Positions 1 through 13,468 of a stretch of 64,000 nucleotides of DNA are shown in pieces (the first letter of the stretch is position 1; every line of letters starts with the position of its first letter). The position numbers were made by a program, and so were the translations under genes. Source of the stretch: Fennellomyces sp. T-0311 (Eukaryota; Mucoromycota; Mucoromycetes; Mucorales; Lichtheimiaceae); NCBI GenBank assembly GCA_025266875.1, contig JALLLT010000037.1:62001-126000 (forward strand), given 5' to 3'. Under the pieces are notes generated by a model. The model made no database searches. It was given only the letters and a program-made list of their open reading frames with translations, and was not told the DNA's origin.

Positions 1-1125
<1,125 letters not shown>

Positions 1126-1217
1126 AAATCATTATAGATATATATTGGTAGAATGATGATGTCGATGAATAAAAGTAAAGGAAGGGGGAATATATCAAAA
1201 TTGATAATGAAAAGATG

Positions 1218-4200
1218 CTAAGTGAAAAGAACCATGGGAAGTACTGCTTCTCGTACAGCTGACCCCAGCATGTTCTCATTCTTTAAATAATCAGTAGGGA
1301 ACATCACGAGGTGTCCACGAACATTGGAAAGTGTTTGCTCAATTTCCTGACTTGAAAGGCTGCGGTCTGCAACATGTGAGTGCGGTATTCTAGTAGGATC
1401 TGGAACAAATTGTCGATGCTGTTCAAATGTGTGCACTGTATCATCAGGCACACAGTGGAAAATTTTCCGATAGATCTTGGTGTTCGAATCTGCCGTTTTA
1501 CGCCAAAGATTGTGATAGCAGTGATCTTTAATAGGATCAAGTGCTGCTGCTGCTTGCAATGCTTCCTCTTGCTTAAGATCTGGGCGTTTGGACCGTCGAA
1601 CAGAATCGAGAACTTGATCAGGGCGGTGGGATTCAATGTCTCTAATAACTTCCTCGCTTGATCGAGGGCCAAATGCTTCTGACGGGCGGCGGGTCCATGC
1701 CTGGCTGTTTGAGGGTCGCTCACTTGGACCACGGACGCCCGTGTCTGAGTTCATTAGGCTGGTCCAATCTGAGAAATCAAGCAGACCAAGGTGTTCTTTC
1801 CATAGCTGCATCCGCAATGAATGCGCAAATTTTGCAGCTTTGTACTATGTAGAAAATGAGTTTTCATTATATAGAAAGGTTCATATTCTACTTACCTCCT
1901 TGCCATCCATATAAGACGGAATCATCTCAGTATCCTCAATCAGCATAGCTACCTCAGAGTCTCGGTTACCAAGCATAGAGCTATAGAGTGACGTTTAACA
2001 TGTATTCAGCGAAACATGGCAGCGTGTATACATACCGATCATTCACGTTAGCTACGTATACAGGAAAAAATCACCATATTAGCTTCAAAGAATGTGTGAG
2101 TTGGCGTTATAATATCCTCTTTACCTGATCCGATCAGTACTATCCTGTCGTCGACGATAAGTAGCTTGTCGTGGATGTAGATCAATTCGCTGACAAAATG
2201 ATCTGTCTCATCTTCGTATGTGCTTGCGGCATCTGCACTAGGGATCGAACTATTACCGTTGCTACCCTTTGAATCTGGAGCAGAGCTATTGCTAGGAGAT
2301 CTGGTACCACTGTCCTTATCCTCCTCCGCAAAATGCGCACCGCTGTCATACTTCGGATCGGGTATAGGTCGTTTTGCACCATTTGGAACAATTTTGTCCC
2401 AGTTTCGCAAACTGTACCAGCCAATATAGTCTGAGGGATTGATACCTGCTTCTTGGAGTTTCTCCATAATTGAATTGCCACCTCTCGAAATCGATACATA
2501 CTCGAAATGCATCACAGAACTGTTCAATCCAAGAGATTAGATATGTCGCCCGCATGCTTGCCCTATCGATATTCTTACCGTGCCGAATATGCCTCACTGG
2601 ATGCTAAATCACCTTCAAACGCAGGGATTAAAGGAATAAGGATAAATATCTTAAACTTTTCACCCTTGGCATGGGCACGCTTGATGCGCTCAACCATTGC
2701 TTGACCAATCTTATTACGGAGTAATTTGTCTTGAGTTGTTGCGCTGACTTTTTGTGGTCCAAGCTCGGTTAGTTGCGACGAAAAAGTATTATATATTATA
2801 AACTTACTGAAAAACTGATTCTCAATATAGACATAATGTTTGGCTTTACTTATACACTCCATGTATGCATTGTAAATCGAGTGCTCCCGCTCAATACCTG
2901 AACTCCATTGTGCGGAGCTTCTCAAAAGCTGGACACGACAGGTCCCTTTGAATTTGCTTTCGTCTCTCTGAGCGACATATTCACCTTTAGGCATCAAGAA
3001 GGGAACTGTTGGGCGATGCATGCCCTTGGATGCCTTCAAAAAGTTCCATCGCTGGATGAAATGTCGAGCAATATCTCGCGCAATAGGACCGACCTTAGTA
3101 CAAATTCCCTTAGTTCCAATGCAATACAATTTAACATGTCCATTAATCTTACCACACCGATGGTGACATCGTGCCAAGGCATTCTGGGTGAGATCGAGCG
3201 GTCGACTAGTGTCAGATCATGCTGTACGACTAGAATTATCCCAATATCAGTAAAGATCACTAGATGCCAAGAAGTTGCGCGGCCACTCACCGTTGACAAA
3301 ATCTTTCACACGCGGATTGCTATAGTCTTGACCAGGAACCATTTCATATCGGTGCGCATCGCCCTTCAAATCGGCTAGTTTGTGCTCATGTGAATCCCAG
3401 CGACCATAACACAAGTCAAGGCCACCAATAAAAGCTAATCTGTTGTCGACCACTACGATTTTCTACTCACGTGGGTTGTTACCAAAGATGTCATGCAAAA
3501 TCATGCAGGCATAGGTCATGTGTTACCTCGTGGTGCGACCAAAAAAGGACAGTGTTGTCAATGGATCTGTGGTCAGGATGTCGTTGCACTAATTACGTTG
3601 CCCGCCGTTTGTAAGCATCATCTCTAGAAAAAATACGCAACCAATGTACCAATAATATTGTCATGTTGTCTCTGCAAATGTTTCTTGGTGTGTGCCGAAT
3701 CGATCGTCAAAGCAGCCTCGACTTCTTTGTAAACAATAATGTAGACCATCACGCCCTCTTCCGCCTTGCGTTTCAATAGCCTGTCGATTCTGAACTCCTC
3801 ATTACACGCCGGAGGGCGACGAAGATACTACCCGATGCAGTTAGCATACGTGCAGCCCAGGATTACGATAAACGCTTTACCAGTTCCGGAGACAGCCACC
3901 AGTCGGCTATGTAGATTTCTGACTTCGCAGATAATATAGCTTCTGCAACCGCATTGAAATGATCTGTAATGAGGGGGGGATTAGAAAGTGCTTAATCGCT
4001 CGAAACTATAACAAGCCGCCTACCTTCACCATCTATATAATATTTTACTTTCGCGTGGTGACGGATGGGTGCAAACGATCCAAACCGGTGATTCTCCACC
4101 CACGGACTCTCCTGTTGGACCCTTTTGATACTTTCCATCCATTCATCCACCTGGCGTTTGCTTCCTTTGATGGTAATGCGTCGGAATCTGTTTGCAAGCG

Positions 4201-5919
4201 TGATATGATTATGGTATTTGCCGAACACTCCCGGTGTACGGTTGGACACAGTAAAGCTTTTATCAAACATCAGCACATCGGTTGGTGATTGCGAGTCGAT
4301 ATCCTGACAGAACGCAACGTATCTGTCACATCAGTGAGACTGGAGTTCACACGTACATGCTGTTTTTGACTTACGAGTCGCGAAGGATCACCCACTCTTT
4401 TGACCAGCCAGACCTGCGACGGAAGAAGTGACACAAGCGCGCGTCAACAAAATTTACACGATTCTCGAGATAACCTTCTTTGCCCTTCCAGCCCATATCT
4501 TGAACAATACTGATAGCCGAGATCTCCAGAAACTCGCAAACAACGTAGCTAATATGGATATGCGCGCGCTGTAGCAACTCGGTCAGATACTTGGTAAGGG
4601 CTCTGCGGCGAGATAGTGCAGACTTTCGTTCCTTCTCGGTATCCTGTTCGTCATCATCGATACCCATCGTAGCCTTTGCTGACTGAAGAAGGTTCTGGAA
4701 CTGGTTCGGGAAATCGGGTGGCTCGATAGACGATTTGACTTTGAGATTGAAGTGCAGCATGACAAAGTCGCCCAGTGTTTTGCGGATGACCCATTTGACG
4801 TCGCCATACTGTAGTTCAATGCGGAAGACGTACTGGTTGATGCCATAGATGTTGACTAGCTCGGAGTCAGTCACAGCGACCTGTATGACATAATAATGAG
4901 ATGCATGGCATGTTACGTTTCTCACACACTTACGGTCATACACGGAAAGAGAATAGGAGGCTAACCGAAAATGAATCAGATAACGTACATCAATGTTACA
5001 CGGTTCGTGACATTACCAATTTGCGGCCATCTTCATCTGTTGACAGCGCGATGAACGGGGCTTCGAACGCAGGCTGGAAGTAGGGTGCGAGCGAATTTGT
5101 AGGCTGCATTTCAGGTTCGCGCGGGTGGTTGGGTAGGCTGTGGATATTGGAGATAAGTCTGATCTTGTCCAGTGTCTTTCCCCAATGCATTCGAGCGGCA
5201 CGCCCTCGTCCAGTACGGACATGCGCTTCCTCCGGCTCAGAAGGCGATGGGATCTCGTCGTCTTCGTTTTCCTCAGTCTCAGCGTCCAATTGCTGCTTGG
5301 TATCGGCGCGGAATGGGTGTGTAAAGTAACTCGGCTGGCTATCATCAACTACTGACGGTTCTCGACTCCTTTCAATATCATCTGGAGAAGGCAATGCATC
5401 GTCGATCTCCTCCTCTCCTGGATACATGCTCTTTTTGGTGGGTTGCAATTCAAAAGATTCTGTGTTGTCCGAGTTACTGTCGTCACGGTTTTCTGCGTTC
5501 TCATGGTATCTTAACGTAGAGCTATGTCGTTTTCTGTTGCCATGCGGTAAGCGCAGACCGTCTGGCTGCGATGAGGAACCGCCTTCTGGCCCCATCGTTG
5601 TCGACAACTTGTCCATAACTCGATGCCATTGTCCGCGGGGATCGAACGTTGATTGTGACGAATGGTTATTATGGATTTTACGTATAGGGCCAACGGGTCG
5701 AGCGGCGCTAAGAGGAGGCCGTCGTGTCTCTGGTGATTCAGGTGTCAGCGGATATTCGCTGTCATTGTATCGTTGACTGTACAAGTTGTTGCGATTTATG
5801 GTCAGTTCTGGCGTAGCGGCGCCATGTCGCTGTGGATCGCTTTTCTTCTGTCGCGAGAAGTAATAATCTGCTGGGTCGCCAATCGGATTGGACATTGCAC
5901 TGCCTTTTGAGTGAGGCAA
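1218..5919 (-). CDS. Phospholipase D with PX and PH domains (Spo14/PLD1 type)
   Basis: Hydrolyses phosphatidylcholine to phosphatidic acid; fungal members act in membrane traffic and sporulation. Domain order on the minus strand: a low-complexity acidic N-terminus (5919-4996), a PX domain (from about 4880, with the phosphoinositide-binding-like PPDFPNQF), a PH-like domain ([12 protein letters not shown], then VNEWMES-like helix near 4100), then the catalytic half starting ADWWLSPEL near 3920. The first HKD motif is split by an intron: SHHE near 3525-3536 joins [14 protein letters not shown] near 3440. The second is [17 protein letters not shown] near 2110-2170, followed after two introns by [14 protein letters not shown]. 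The C-terminus ends in a conserved-looking PMVLFT with Thr last, as in PLD1 proteins. Roughly a dozen short introns. The start at 5919 is the first in-frame ATG of the N-terminal exon; an upstream exon cannot be excluded. Confidence 0.93.
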
Positions 5920-8405
5920 GTGAAAGAAGAATAAAACGGCTCAATAAGCGGACTCTCGAATACTTAAGGATGCTTTTGATGCCTCATCTGATTTTTTACA
6001 AGTTGCAGGAACTCCAGCATTTCTACCCGCAGCGAAAGCGGGTCTATCAGTGAAACATGTAATAATCCCACACTTCCGGTGCGCAAATCCCACTTGGATA
6101 GCTATGTTTACCCTGCTGCTCCCCAACGGCATCATTCCCCTTGCCGATTACCCTTCTTATCCGCATACGAAATAGCTCATACTAAAGTCAGCGCTGACAA
6201 TGAAGGCACGGTCACAAGTAACGGTGGTGCCTATTTTAGAACTTTCACTTGCGCCACTCCATAAGTCATGCCACTGACACCAGGCAATGGAGTGCTGTGG
6301 ATCGCTCCGTACAGTTCACCGTGACGCTGTTTTCTTCTCGCAAGCTGTTGTTTGGATTATAGGTACGTTGCCAGGAAACGGAACTACAAAGCCCAGCTTC
6401 AGTTTCAGATCAATTGAAACGTGAGCCGATTTACCGGGTTCGTTAGATTGCTTGTCTGCGTAAGTTAATTGACTCCCATAACAACTGAATTAAAGAAACA
6501 ACAGCACGTGTATTCAGAGACATACTAATATGACCAAGCATTAGGATAGTTAATCGGTATTACGAGAGTTTGATGAAGAAGCGCAAACTGATATATAACC
6601 CTGTTATCGCACACATGTTACTCAGGAAAGCTCCTGTGCATTGCTTCATCAAACAAACAATGGCTGATGCCCTGCATGCAGATGTCTATTTTTATGGCTA
6701 TAGTGTATAGCACAGAACCATATCAGGAAATATAATTTTTTTTGGAAATGGGATTGGCATTTCCGTCAAGCGCTGTAGAAATTCCGTTCAATGTTAGTAA
6801 GCAAATCCACCGTATCCATGACAACAGCGTTTAGAAATGGAACAGAAATATGATAATACGTATAAGCGCTGTCATGTGCAAGGTACGTAGCACATATACG
6901 GACGCCGATCTCCCGCACCAAACGCATTTGTGGGCCGCTTGTTGTGGCTTTTTGGAGAATTCTATGCCTTTTGTGGAAATAGCACCGCAGCAAGCTGGTT
7001 TGAAGAACAGCGCATAAAGGCGGATTACGATCCCGGCTCCGATCTCAATGCAGCGTACTTGTCGAAAACAAAACCCGTTGCTTTCACCGCAGCACCAACT
7101 TGAGCATTGTGGCTTATTACGATAGTTTATAACAGTATAATGTACAATTGCAATATCACGATAAATTATAGGTCTCATACATTTATTTTTTCCTTGGAAG
7201 AAGCGAGGTGTTCTGTGCATTCGTTGCTTGCGCCTATGTACAGTATGTATGACTTATGACAAGGCGTTGTGTCATAAATTTTAAGAATTCACAACGTTAC
7301 AGATTACTGCATATTAATAGCTCTATCGTAAGTCCATTAAATTTCATGAGAATATGCTTCTGCCGTTCGCGTTCTGTCTCAATTCGGCTGATGTTAATGA
7401 TTTCTACAACGAAAAAATATAGATTTATGTCTATCAATATATGACTTTAAACATAATGCGGGTGGGTAAAAGAAGATACCGAAAAAGTGATACTTTTGAG
7501 CCGGAAGTCCGGATAAGCCCGGTAATTCCCTTTTACCGAGGCGCAACACGGAGGCAATCTTTTTACGCGCTTGTCTACATATAAAGTCGCTATTCGTAGT
7601 ATATTAAAAGATATAGATGCTTCAAGCACGATAACCTTTTATAATAATCGACAAAGGAAGTTAAAGCGCCTGAACGCACTCCTCATAGAAACGGAGGATG
7701 ACAGTTCCCTTGCCAACCTACAGATGTATTGAAATGAAGACTTGCACTGAGCATTCTTACTAATAAGTTATCATAAGGAACTTTCGAGTCAGAAACTGGA
7801 CTGGGTCCGGCACCTCCATTTTTTATTTAATATTTCGCTTTTGTGTAGTACCGGTCCGTGTTAGATTATAAGGAAAACAGTAAAAAATAAAAAAAATATC
7901 GACAAGAGAAGAGCAAAATCTAGGAATTGGTAGGTCAATCGCTATGCTCAGAAATTTGTGTTGCACCATGTGACATTGCCACGAGTATATTTGTTCATCC
8001 AGTAAGTATTCTTGGAGCTAGAATAAAGACAAACAGGCGCTCAATAATGTATTGTCGAGGAAGCAAAGTATGCTCTCTTTACACGATAAGGTACTGTGAC
8101 TCTTGCCGTGATTCCTTACGGACCGATTCAAATAAAAAAGCTTGGCAGGAAAGAAATAGAACAGCTTTATTATATTGCTTTTGCTGACCATCATTAACTT
8201 TTGATCTGGAAGGTACGGATGGGGCAAGATGTAACGCATGCAACAGTGTAGTACCCGGCCTCGTCGCTTGATGTGAAGGTACCTTCCGAATTAGCTGGAT
8301 TCAATGTAGTACACCAGTGTGTGTATGTTACCAAGTCGGGTTCAGTGGGCCTGTGCTATTCTTCCACCACCGCACCTTACGAAAGACAAGATTAAATCGT
8401 TAACA
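5920..8405. other. Intergenic region, no supported gene
   Basis: About 2.5 kb between the divergent phospholipase D and TPR/F-box genes. It should hold both promoters. An open plus-strand frame without a start codon (about 6894-7097) reads like protein but has no recognisable family, so it is not called a gene. The rest is AT-rich and shows no repeat or RNA gene that I can support. Confidence 0.6.
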
Positions 8406-10401
8406 ATGGAACCACCTCATCGCTCTTTCATCAATGGCATTGCAGCAGCATCAAGCAAGCTTGTGGAGCATTTCAATTCCGGAGTCATTGATCACAGAGG
8501 AATTGTCACTGAGTCAACGGCTGTAATACACTATCTTGGAGCGACTTACGCCACTGTACTTGCAACTCGCGCCACAGCGCTTGGATACCAAGGAAAATTC
8601 GACGACGCCTTAGTAGACGCACACAAAGCAATCGACTGTGTGCCAACGTCAGCAGAAGGATATCTTATCGCGGGGCAATTATACTCACTACAAGGCAAGC
8701 AACAAGCGGCCATCGACGCATATGAAAAGGGCCTATGTTACTCCCATCCATCAAAGTGGCCACTTTTATACGAACGACGCGAAACGGCAAAGCAATTACT
8801 GGAGAAACGGATAGACTTCGTAGCACTCGTTCCGACGGAGATAATTGCGGTTATATTCAGTACAGTGTCCTCTGTTGATGAGGAACAGCTTTTAGAGTGC
8901 ACTTTGGTATCGAAAAGATGGCGCATGACACTACAAGAGTGTACTGAATTGTGGACAAACGCAACAGTACGTTATAGCCACTATATGAATCCAACGGCGC
9001 AACTTCTACCTATGGTAGCCCATAATGTACAAACACTTCACATGGAGTTGGTGCGTGATCAACGAGTCAAACTGATCCACACACTGGCGAAAAAAAACCT
9101 GCTACCCTCTGTGAGCACTCTTGTATTAAGTAAATCGATTCCAGTAAATCAAGCAAGTACATTGGGAGCAACTAACATAGCTAGTTTTCATAGTGTTCCA
9201 AACAGACGATATCGCTACTACGGAACAGTACCTATCATTGATTACGTGTTTTCAGAGCAGCTTAAAGGACCTCACAATCGCTGTTTACTCGGAACTTAGC
9301 GACCAGAACGATTCAAGTCTCCCGTTGCATAGCATACTAGCGACATGCCCTAATTTAAAGAGGCTTTTTATCTCATCCGTAACAACTAAGATCCACTTCG
9401 ACAGCTCCGAAACCTTGCCCACGGCTCCTAATACTTACAATTTGACGGCATTGGAAGTCCAGGTTCCTGATACGGGATTGCTTCTAGAGAGTCTCATACC
9501 CAAATGTCCTAATCTGCGCTTTTTAAGCATGACATGCCGTGAATCAAAAGTATTAAAACTTGTGGACCGGTGTTGCCTTCGTCTAAAACACCTGAAGGTA
9601 TGCAACGATCCCTGTGATGACGATGCAACAGATCAATACGAAAACGACAAATCAACTGGACTGCGCAGCATATATTACGGCAACAGTCGCGCCAGTCGTA
9701 ATACCGGTGTAGAACATCGCGTCATGCAATTCTTTGTCAACAGCCAAGAGACGCTGGAACATCTAACGCTCAACTATCGCGCTTTCGGAATCAATGCCAA
9801 GATTCAGCACCAATGGTTCTTTCTCTCCCACCTGGGGTTCAACAGTCTCAAATTTTTGCAGATACACTGTCAAGTTGAAGTTGTCGATTTGTGGTCAATT
9901 GTGTCGACGATAGTGCAGAGATGCTCCTTGCTGGATACAGTTTCATTTGAAATGCCCGGTCCAGTGCCCAACGACTTTTTCATATCACTGATGCCATTGC
10001 CGCTCCGCACCTTGGAACTCTACTCTTTTAACGATCGCTCATGTGACAGCCTGATAAAACTATTTAACCACCATGCCGCATTGGGTCAACAATCGACTTT
10101 ACAGAGTGTTACAATAAGTCGCTCTAGTGCGGTTACCGAGCCAGTCCTTAGTGCACTTGCGGATATTTGCACACTTTGCGCACTCAAACTAGCCGGACCT
10201 ATTGACTCTTTTAGTGCAGATCAAACCAGAGCTTTTTTGCACAAGCTTACTAGGATTCCTCGGCTGGCAAACGTCTTACTAGAAAGGGTGCATTATATTG
10301 AGCTTGGCTCTCTTGAAGAGTTGGAGCAGATACTTAGGTTAAAGAGAACAAAGTACATTAAGTTAGACGAAGAAGTATGTTATGTTCAGCTAAAAAGTTA
10401 A
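8406..10401 (+). CDS. TPR / F-box / leucine-rich-repeat protein
   Basis: Probable substrate-recognition subunit of an SCF ubiquitin ligase, of the TPR-plus-F-box type seen in S. pombe Pof3 and yeast Dia2. The N-terminus (residues 40-130) has TPR helices (GYQGKFDDALVDAHKAI, then SLQGKQQAAIDAYEKGL). An F-box follows (LVPTEIIAVIFSTVSSVD ... LVSKRWR). The rest carries LRR-like segments (LATCPNLKRLFISS; PKCPNLRFLSM). Two reading frames join through one short intron: donor at 9130 (or 9157), acceptor ending at 9193, with CTAAC at 9171-9175; either donor keeps phase. Start chosen at 8406, the ATG just upstream of the TPR; an in-frame ATG at 8319 would add 29 residues that do not resemble the family. 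The substrate is unknown. Confidence 0.82.
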
Positions 10402-10729
10402 TAAATTGACAATATATATCTTCTGTTCTACTGGTATGGATTCAAGCGGGTAGACTGGAGGACCAATCATTTGGAACCAACTTCGGCAAACCTCTGCACA
10501 ATACTTTTAATATACGCAGATACAGACAAATTTAGAAAAGATTAAGGGCAAAAGTACGTAGAGATATGTCAGTATAGACAAAATTTGTCAAAGTAGTAGA
10601 CTGTTCGGGTTGCACCTTCGTTATAGGCGGCTTCATATACAAGTTTTTTTTTGATTCGCATGGAAAAGTGAAGGTAAAGTGCATACATTCATTGGTGTAA
10701 TATAAGAGCATTTCTGGTGGCTCGCCAAA

Positions 10730-10921
10730 TTACCAGAGCACCATCGTAACTGTATCGTAAAAATTTCCCGATTTCCCAACCATTGGTACTCTCTTCATAT
10801 AAGCTGGTGCGACCATGTCAAACACAAAAAATCCAATTACTCCGAGAAATGTCCGGCGACGATGCATCAGATGCCACGCGTTATCGCGAGGTTGAACGCC
10901 TGATGGGATTATTCGCTCCAT
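10730..10921 (-). CDS. Possible 63-aa single-span membrane protein
   Basis: Short open frame beginning MERIIPSGVQPRDNAWHLMH, followed by a basic patch (HRRR), one hydrophobic stretch (TFLGVIGFFVFDMVAPAY) and a polar tail ending NFYDTVTMVLW. The arrangement (arginines, one membrane span, short tail) is like small mitochondrial inner-membrane subunits, but I do not recognise the family and give no function. The ATG at 10919-10921 is preferred over an upstream in-frame start because the extra residues look like untranslated sequence. It is convergent with the F-box gene, whose stop is 329 bp away. Could be the last exon of a longer gene. Low to moderate confidence that it is expressed. Confidence 0.42.
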   Translation of the reverse strand: MERIIPSGVQPRDNAWHLMHRRRTFLGVIGFFVFDMVAPAYMKRVPMVGKSGNFYDTVTMVLW

Positions 10922-11671
10922 GGCAACCGTTATTTCCGTACATACCAGCAAATTTTTATATATACTTACATAGAAAATAACCCTGGCTCACTTCATGTTA
11001 ATAATCATACCTACAGTTAAGAGCATTGACATTAATAATATTTGGGGATTATTGCATTGTATATATCAGCCAAGCATAATAAAAGATGATACAGTATGGA
11101 GCACTTGACACGTAATAAGCACAAGAAGCGAGCCCCGGCGATGCGAGGCAAGCGACGCTAGTTTCTACCTAAAATCCCTGTAGATTAGGTCCACCCAAGA
11201 TGCCTTAGGCAATATTTGCTGATGATGTGTTTACAATAAATAGCCTCAGTCAAACATCTTCATCAAGAAAATGAGCAAGTATGGATCGAAGAGATGGATA
11301 GTAGGTCGTACAACTTTACTACTGCTTTTCCCACATAGCTAAATCAGCGAGGTTCTATATTCTCAATGCATTACTAATCTTGACACTTGAAAAGGTGCAG
11401 AAAGTAGCACAGGGATTTTTAGACAGTTGGCTTCAAAGGCCTTTTAGTAAAAAGCTCTTTTTCAACGCTGTACCGGTACGCCTATATAATATGGATTGAT
11501 GACACCGTTTACAAAGAATTGTTCGCTATATGTGGTCGCAAATAGAATCCCAAGGACACAATTATATCTCGCTGGGATGATAGGATGACAGTTCGATGGT
11601 ATTCTCTGTACTGATGGATATACTCAACACCACACTCCATTTGACTGGGGCAATTGCCTTCGACAATAAAT
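10922..11671. other. Intergenic region, nothing supported
   Basis: About 750 bp of AT-rich sequence. The only open frames here are antisense shadows of the lysine-rich gene that starts downstream. No repeat, RNA gene or regulatory element could be supported. Confidence 0.6.
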
Positions 11672-12284
11672 TCACAGAGCAGCGGAGTCATTCCCTTGCG
11701 CCGACTTTTTATTCTTCTTCTTTTTCTTCTTTTTGCCAGCTTTTTCAGATAGATACATGGACAAAAAGTCGCCTTGCACACCAATCTTTTTGCTGTTTGG
11801 TTCTGGTTGGCTTGATTCGTTCTTTGCGTTGGTTTCTACGACTCTCGTTCGCGATTCGCCTTCGTCGTCACTGTCGTCTGCAGTTTCTTCGTGCCGTCGC
11901 TTTCCAGTAACAACGTCTGTGCTTGTTCGTTGATTCTGGTTGAGGATCTTGTTTCGAAGCTTCATTTCGTTCTTTGACATTACTGGTGATTGATGTTGAA
12001 TAGCTTCCTTATGCGACAGAAACTTTGCACCGAGTCCTAGTCTACAGACTACATTAATTCGTGTACTGTGGGTTGTTATGACAAAGAAGCCCCAACCTGT
12101 CAGGTCGACCGGTAGAGTAGCGCGCAAAAGTCTTTTCGTCTTCTTCGGTGTCCTCCAACTTTTCTCCAGGTTTAGGAGGTGGCAGCCATGACTGGACAAG
12201 TGAACGTGCGATGCCAATGGAAGCATCGATCTGTGTTTTTAAGACTTCATTAGTTTCAATGATCTTTGAATCTTTTTTGGACAT
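11672..12284 (-). CDS. Small fungal protein resembling DUF3245 family
   Basis: About 185-residue protein in two exons. Exon 1 (12284-12097) begins MSKKDSKIIETNEVLKTQID and contains SWLPPPKPGE; exon 2 (12041-11672) opens LGLGAKFLSHK and ends in a lysine-rich tail (GKKKKKKKNKK). The 55-nt intron 12042-12096 restores the junction GRPDR|LGLGAKF, a motif I associate with the uncharacterised fungal DUF3245 family; that association is from memory and not checked. The charged Glu/Asp-rich middle and poly-Lys tail suggest a nuclear or nucleolar protein, but no biochemical role can be read from the sequence. Its start lies 61 bp downstream of the stop of the next gene on the same strand, which is very tight spacing. 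Confidence 0.7.
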
Positions 12285-12345
12285 TCGGAAGTGGCGAACG
12301 AAAAAAATTATGCTTTATTTTTTTTTTAAATCGTAAGTCTCAGAC

Positions 12346-13468
12346 TCAGATTCTGGCATTGTTGTGGATGGATCCACCGTCTACAACGATAGTGGCGCCG
12401 TTGGTGTAGTTGCCTGCACGCGAGGAAAGATAGATACAAGTGCCTGATGTACAACGGTTAGTTTCATGGTTGTATTTGCTGCTATACAAAACTTACCAGC
12501 AACATCCTCAGGAGTGCCTACGCGGCCGACAGGAACCTTCGCTTTGATCTCGTCGCCGTGCTTGCGCAGAGTCTCGGCCATCATCTTGGATGGGAACGAC
12601 CCAGGAGCGATGGCGTTAACCAGGATATACTCTTTGCCGAGACGGCCAGCCAAGTGTCGGCTCATGTGATGGATGGCAGCCTTGGAAGCAGAGTAGGCGT
12701 AGGTTTCAAAGCCGGGAACCTGAGCAGATCCATTAGCTTACCGGTTAACTCGCTTACGACATTCGACTTACAGTGACACCGTTGATGGAACCGATGTTGA
12801 TAACACGGGATGGGTTGTCGACCGAAGCCTTTGCTCTCAGCAAAGGGAGTGCTCTGGTACACACACTTAAGTTTCTGCCATAGACAACACGTTCCCCATT
12901 TATACTTACGCCTTGGTCAAGCTGAACACGCGGTTGACATTGAGGTTCATAACCTTCTGGAATGCAGCGTCAGGGTAATCATCGATGGGGGCACCCCAGG
13001 TAGCGCCAGCGTTGTTGATCAATACATCCAAGTCTAAGGAACGAAAAGTTGGTAAAGTGTTTTGACTAGCATATGATCGAATACATACGGGTTTCAAGTT
13101 TTGAAAGCTCAGCAACAAGTCTGTTGATATCGTCCAAGCTTTGAAGGTCGGCAGGCAAGGCAATGCACTTTCCAGGGCCCAAAGCCGTCAGTTTGGCAGC
13201 GACCTTTGCATGTGTATTTAGAATATGTACATCGCAGAACGCATAAATGTATTACACTTTACCTCGTCGCAAGCCTTGACCGAACGGCTGCTAATATAGA
13301 CCTTGGCACCGGCTTGGACAAACCCCTGTTGCAGATCGCCGTTAGATTCACGATTGAAGAGATTACTGAATTGCGACATACGGTTGCAATCATTTCACCG
13401 ATACCACGGGAGCCACCGGTAACCAGGACAACCTTGTCCTTGACGCTGAAAAGTGCATTAATATCCAT
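12346..13468 (-). CDS. Short-chain dehydrogenase/reductase (SDR)
   Basis: Classical SDR, closest in flavour to fungal 3-oxoacyl-[ACP]-reductase-like / 'rhamnolipid biosynthesis' reductases, with an NAD(P)H Rossmann fold. Visible motifs in order: cofactor loop TGGSRGIG near residue 18, the NNAG motif in LDVLINNAG, and the catalytic YSASK in ETYAYSASKAAIHHM. The C-terminus ends VVDGGSIHNNARI. Five short introns split the gene; the first runs about 13325-13381 and joins MIAT to GFVQAGAKVYI. Start at 13468 is the first ATG of the conserved N-terminus. The substrate cannot be told from sequence. Length about 270 residues, normal for the family. No sign of decay. Confidence 0.88.

Noticed and set aside
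6894..7097. Plus-strand frame ending in DPGSDLNAAYLSKTKPVAFT
   Set aside because: Protein-like but no start codon, splice partner or family; the opposite strand is also open over much of it, so chance cannot be excluded.
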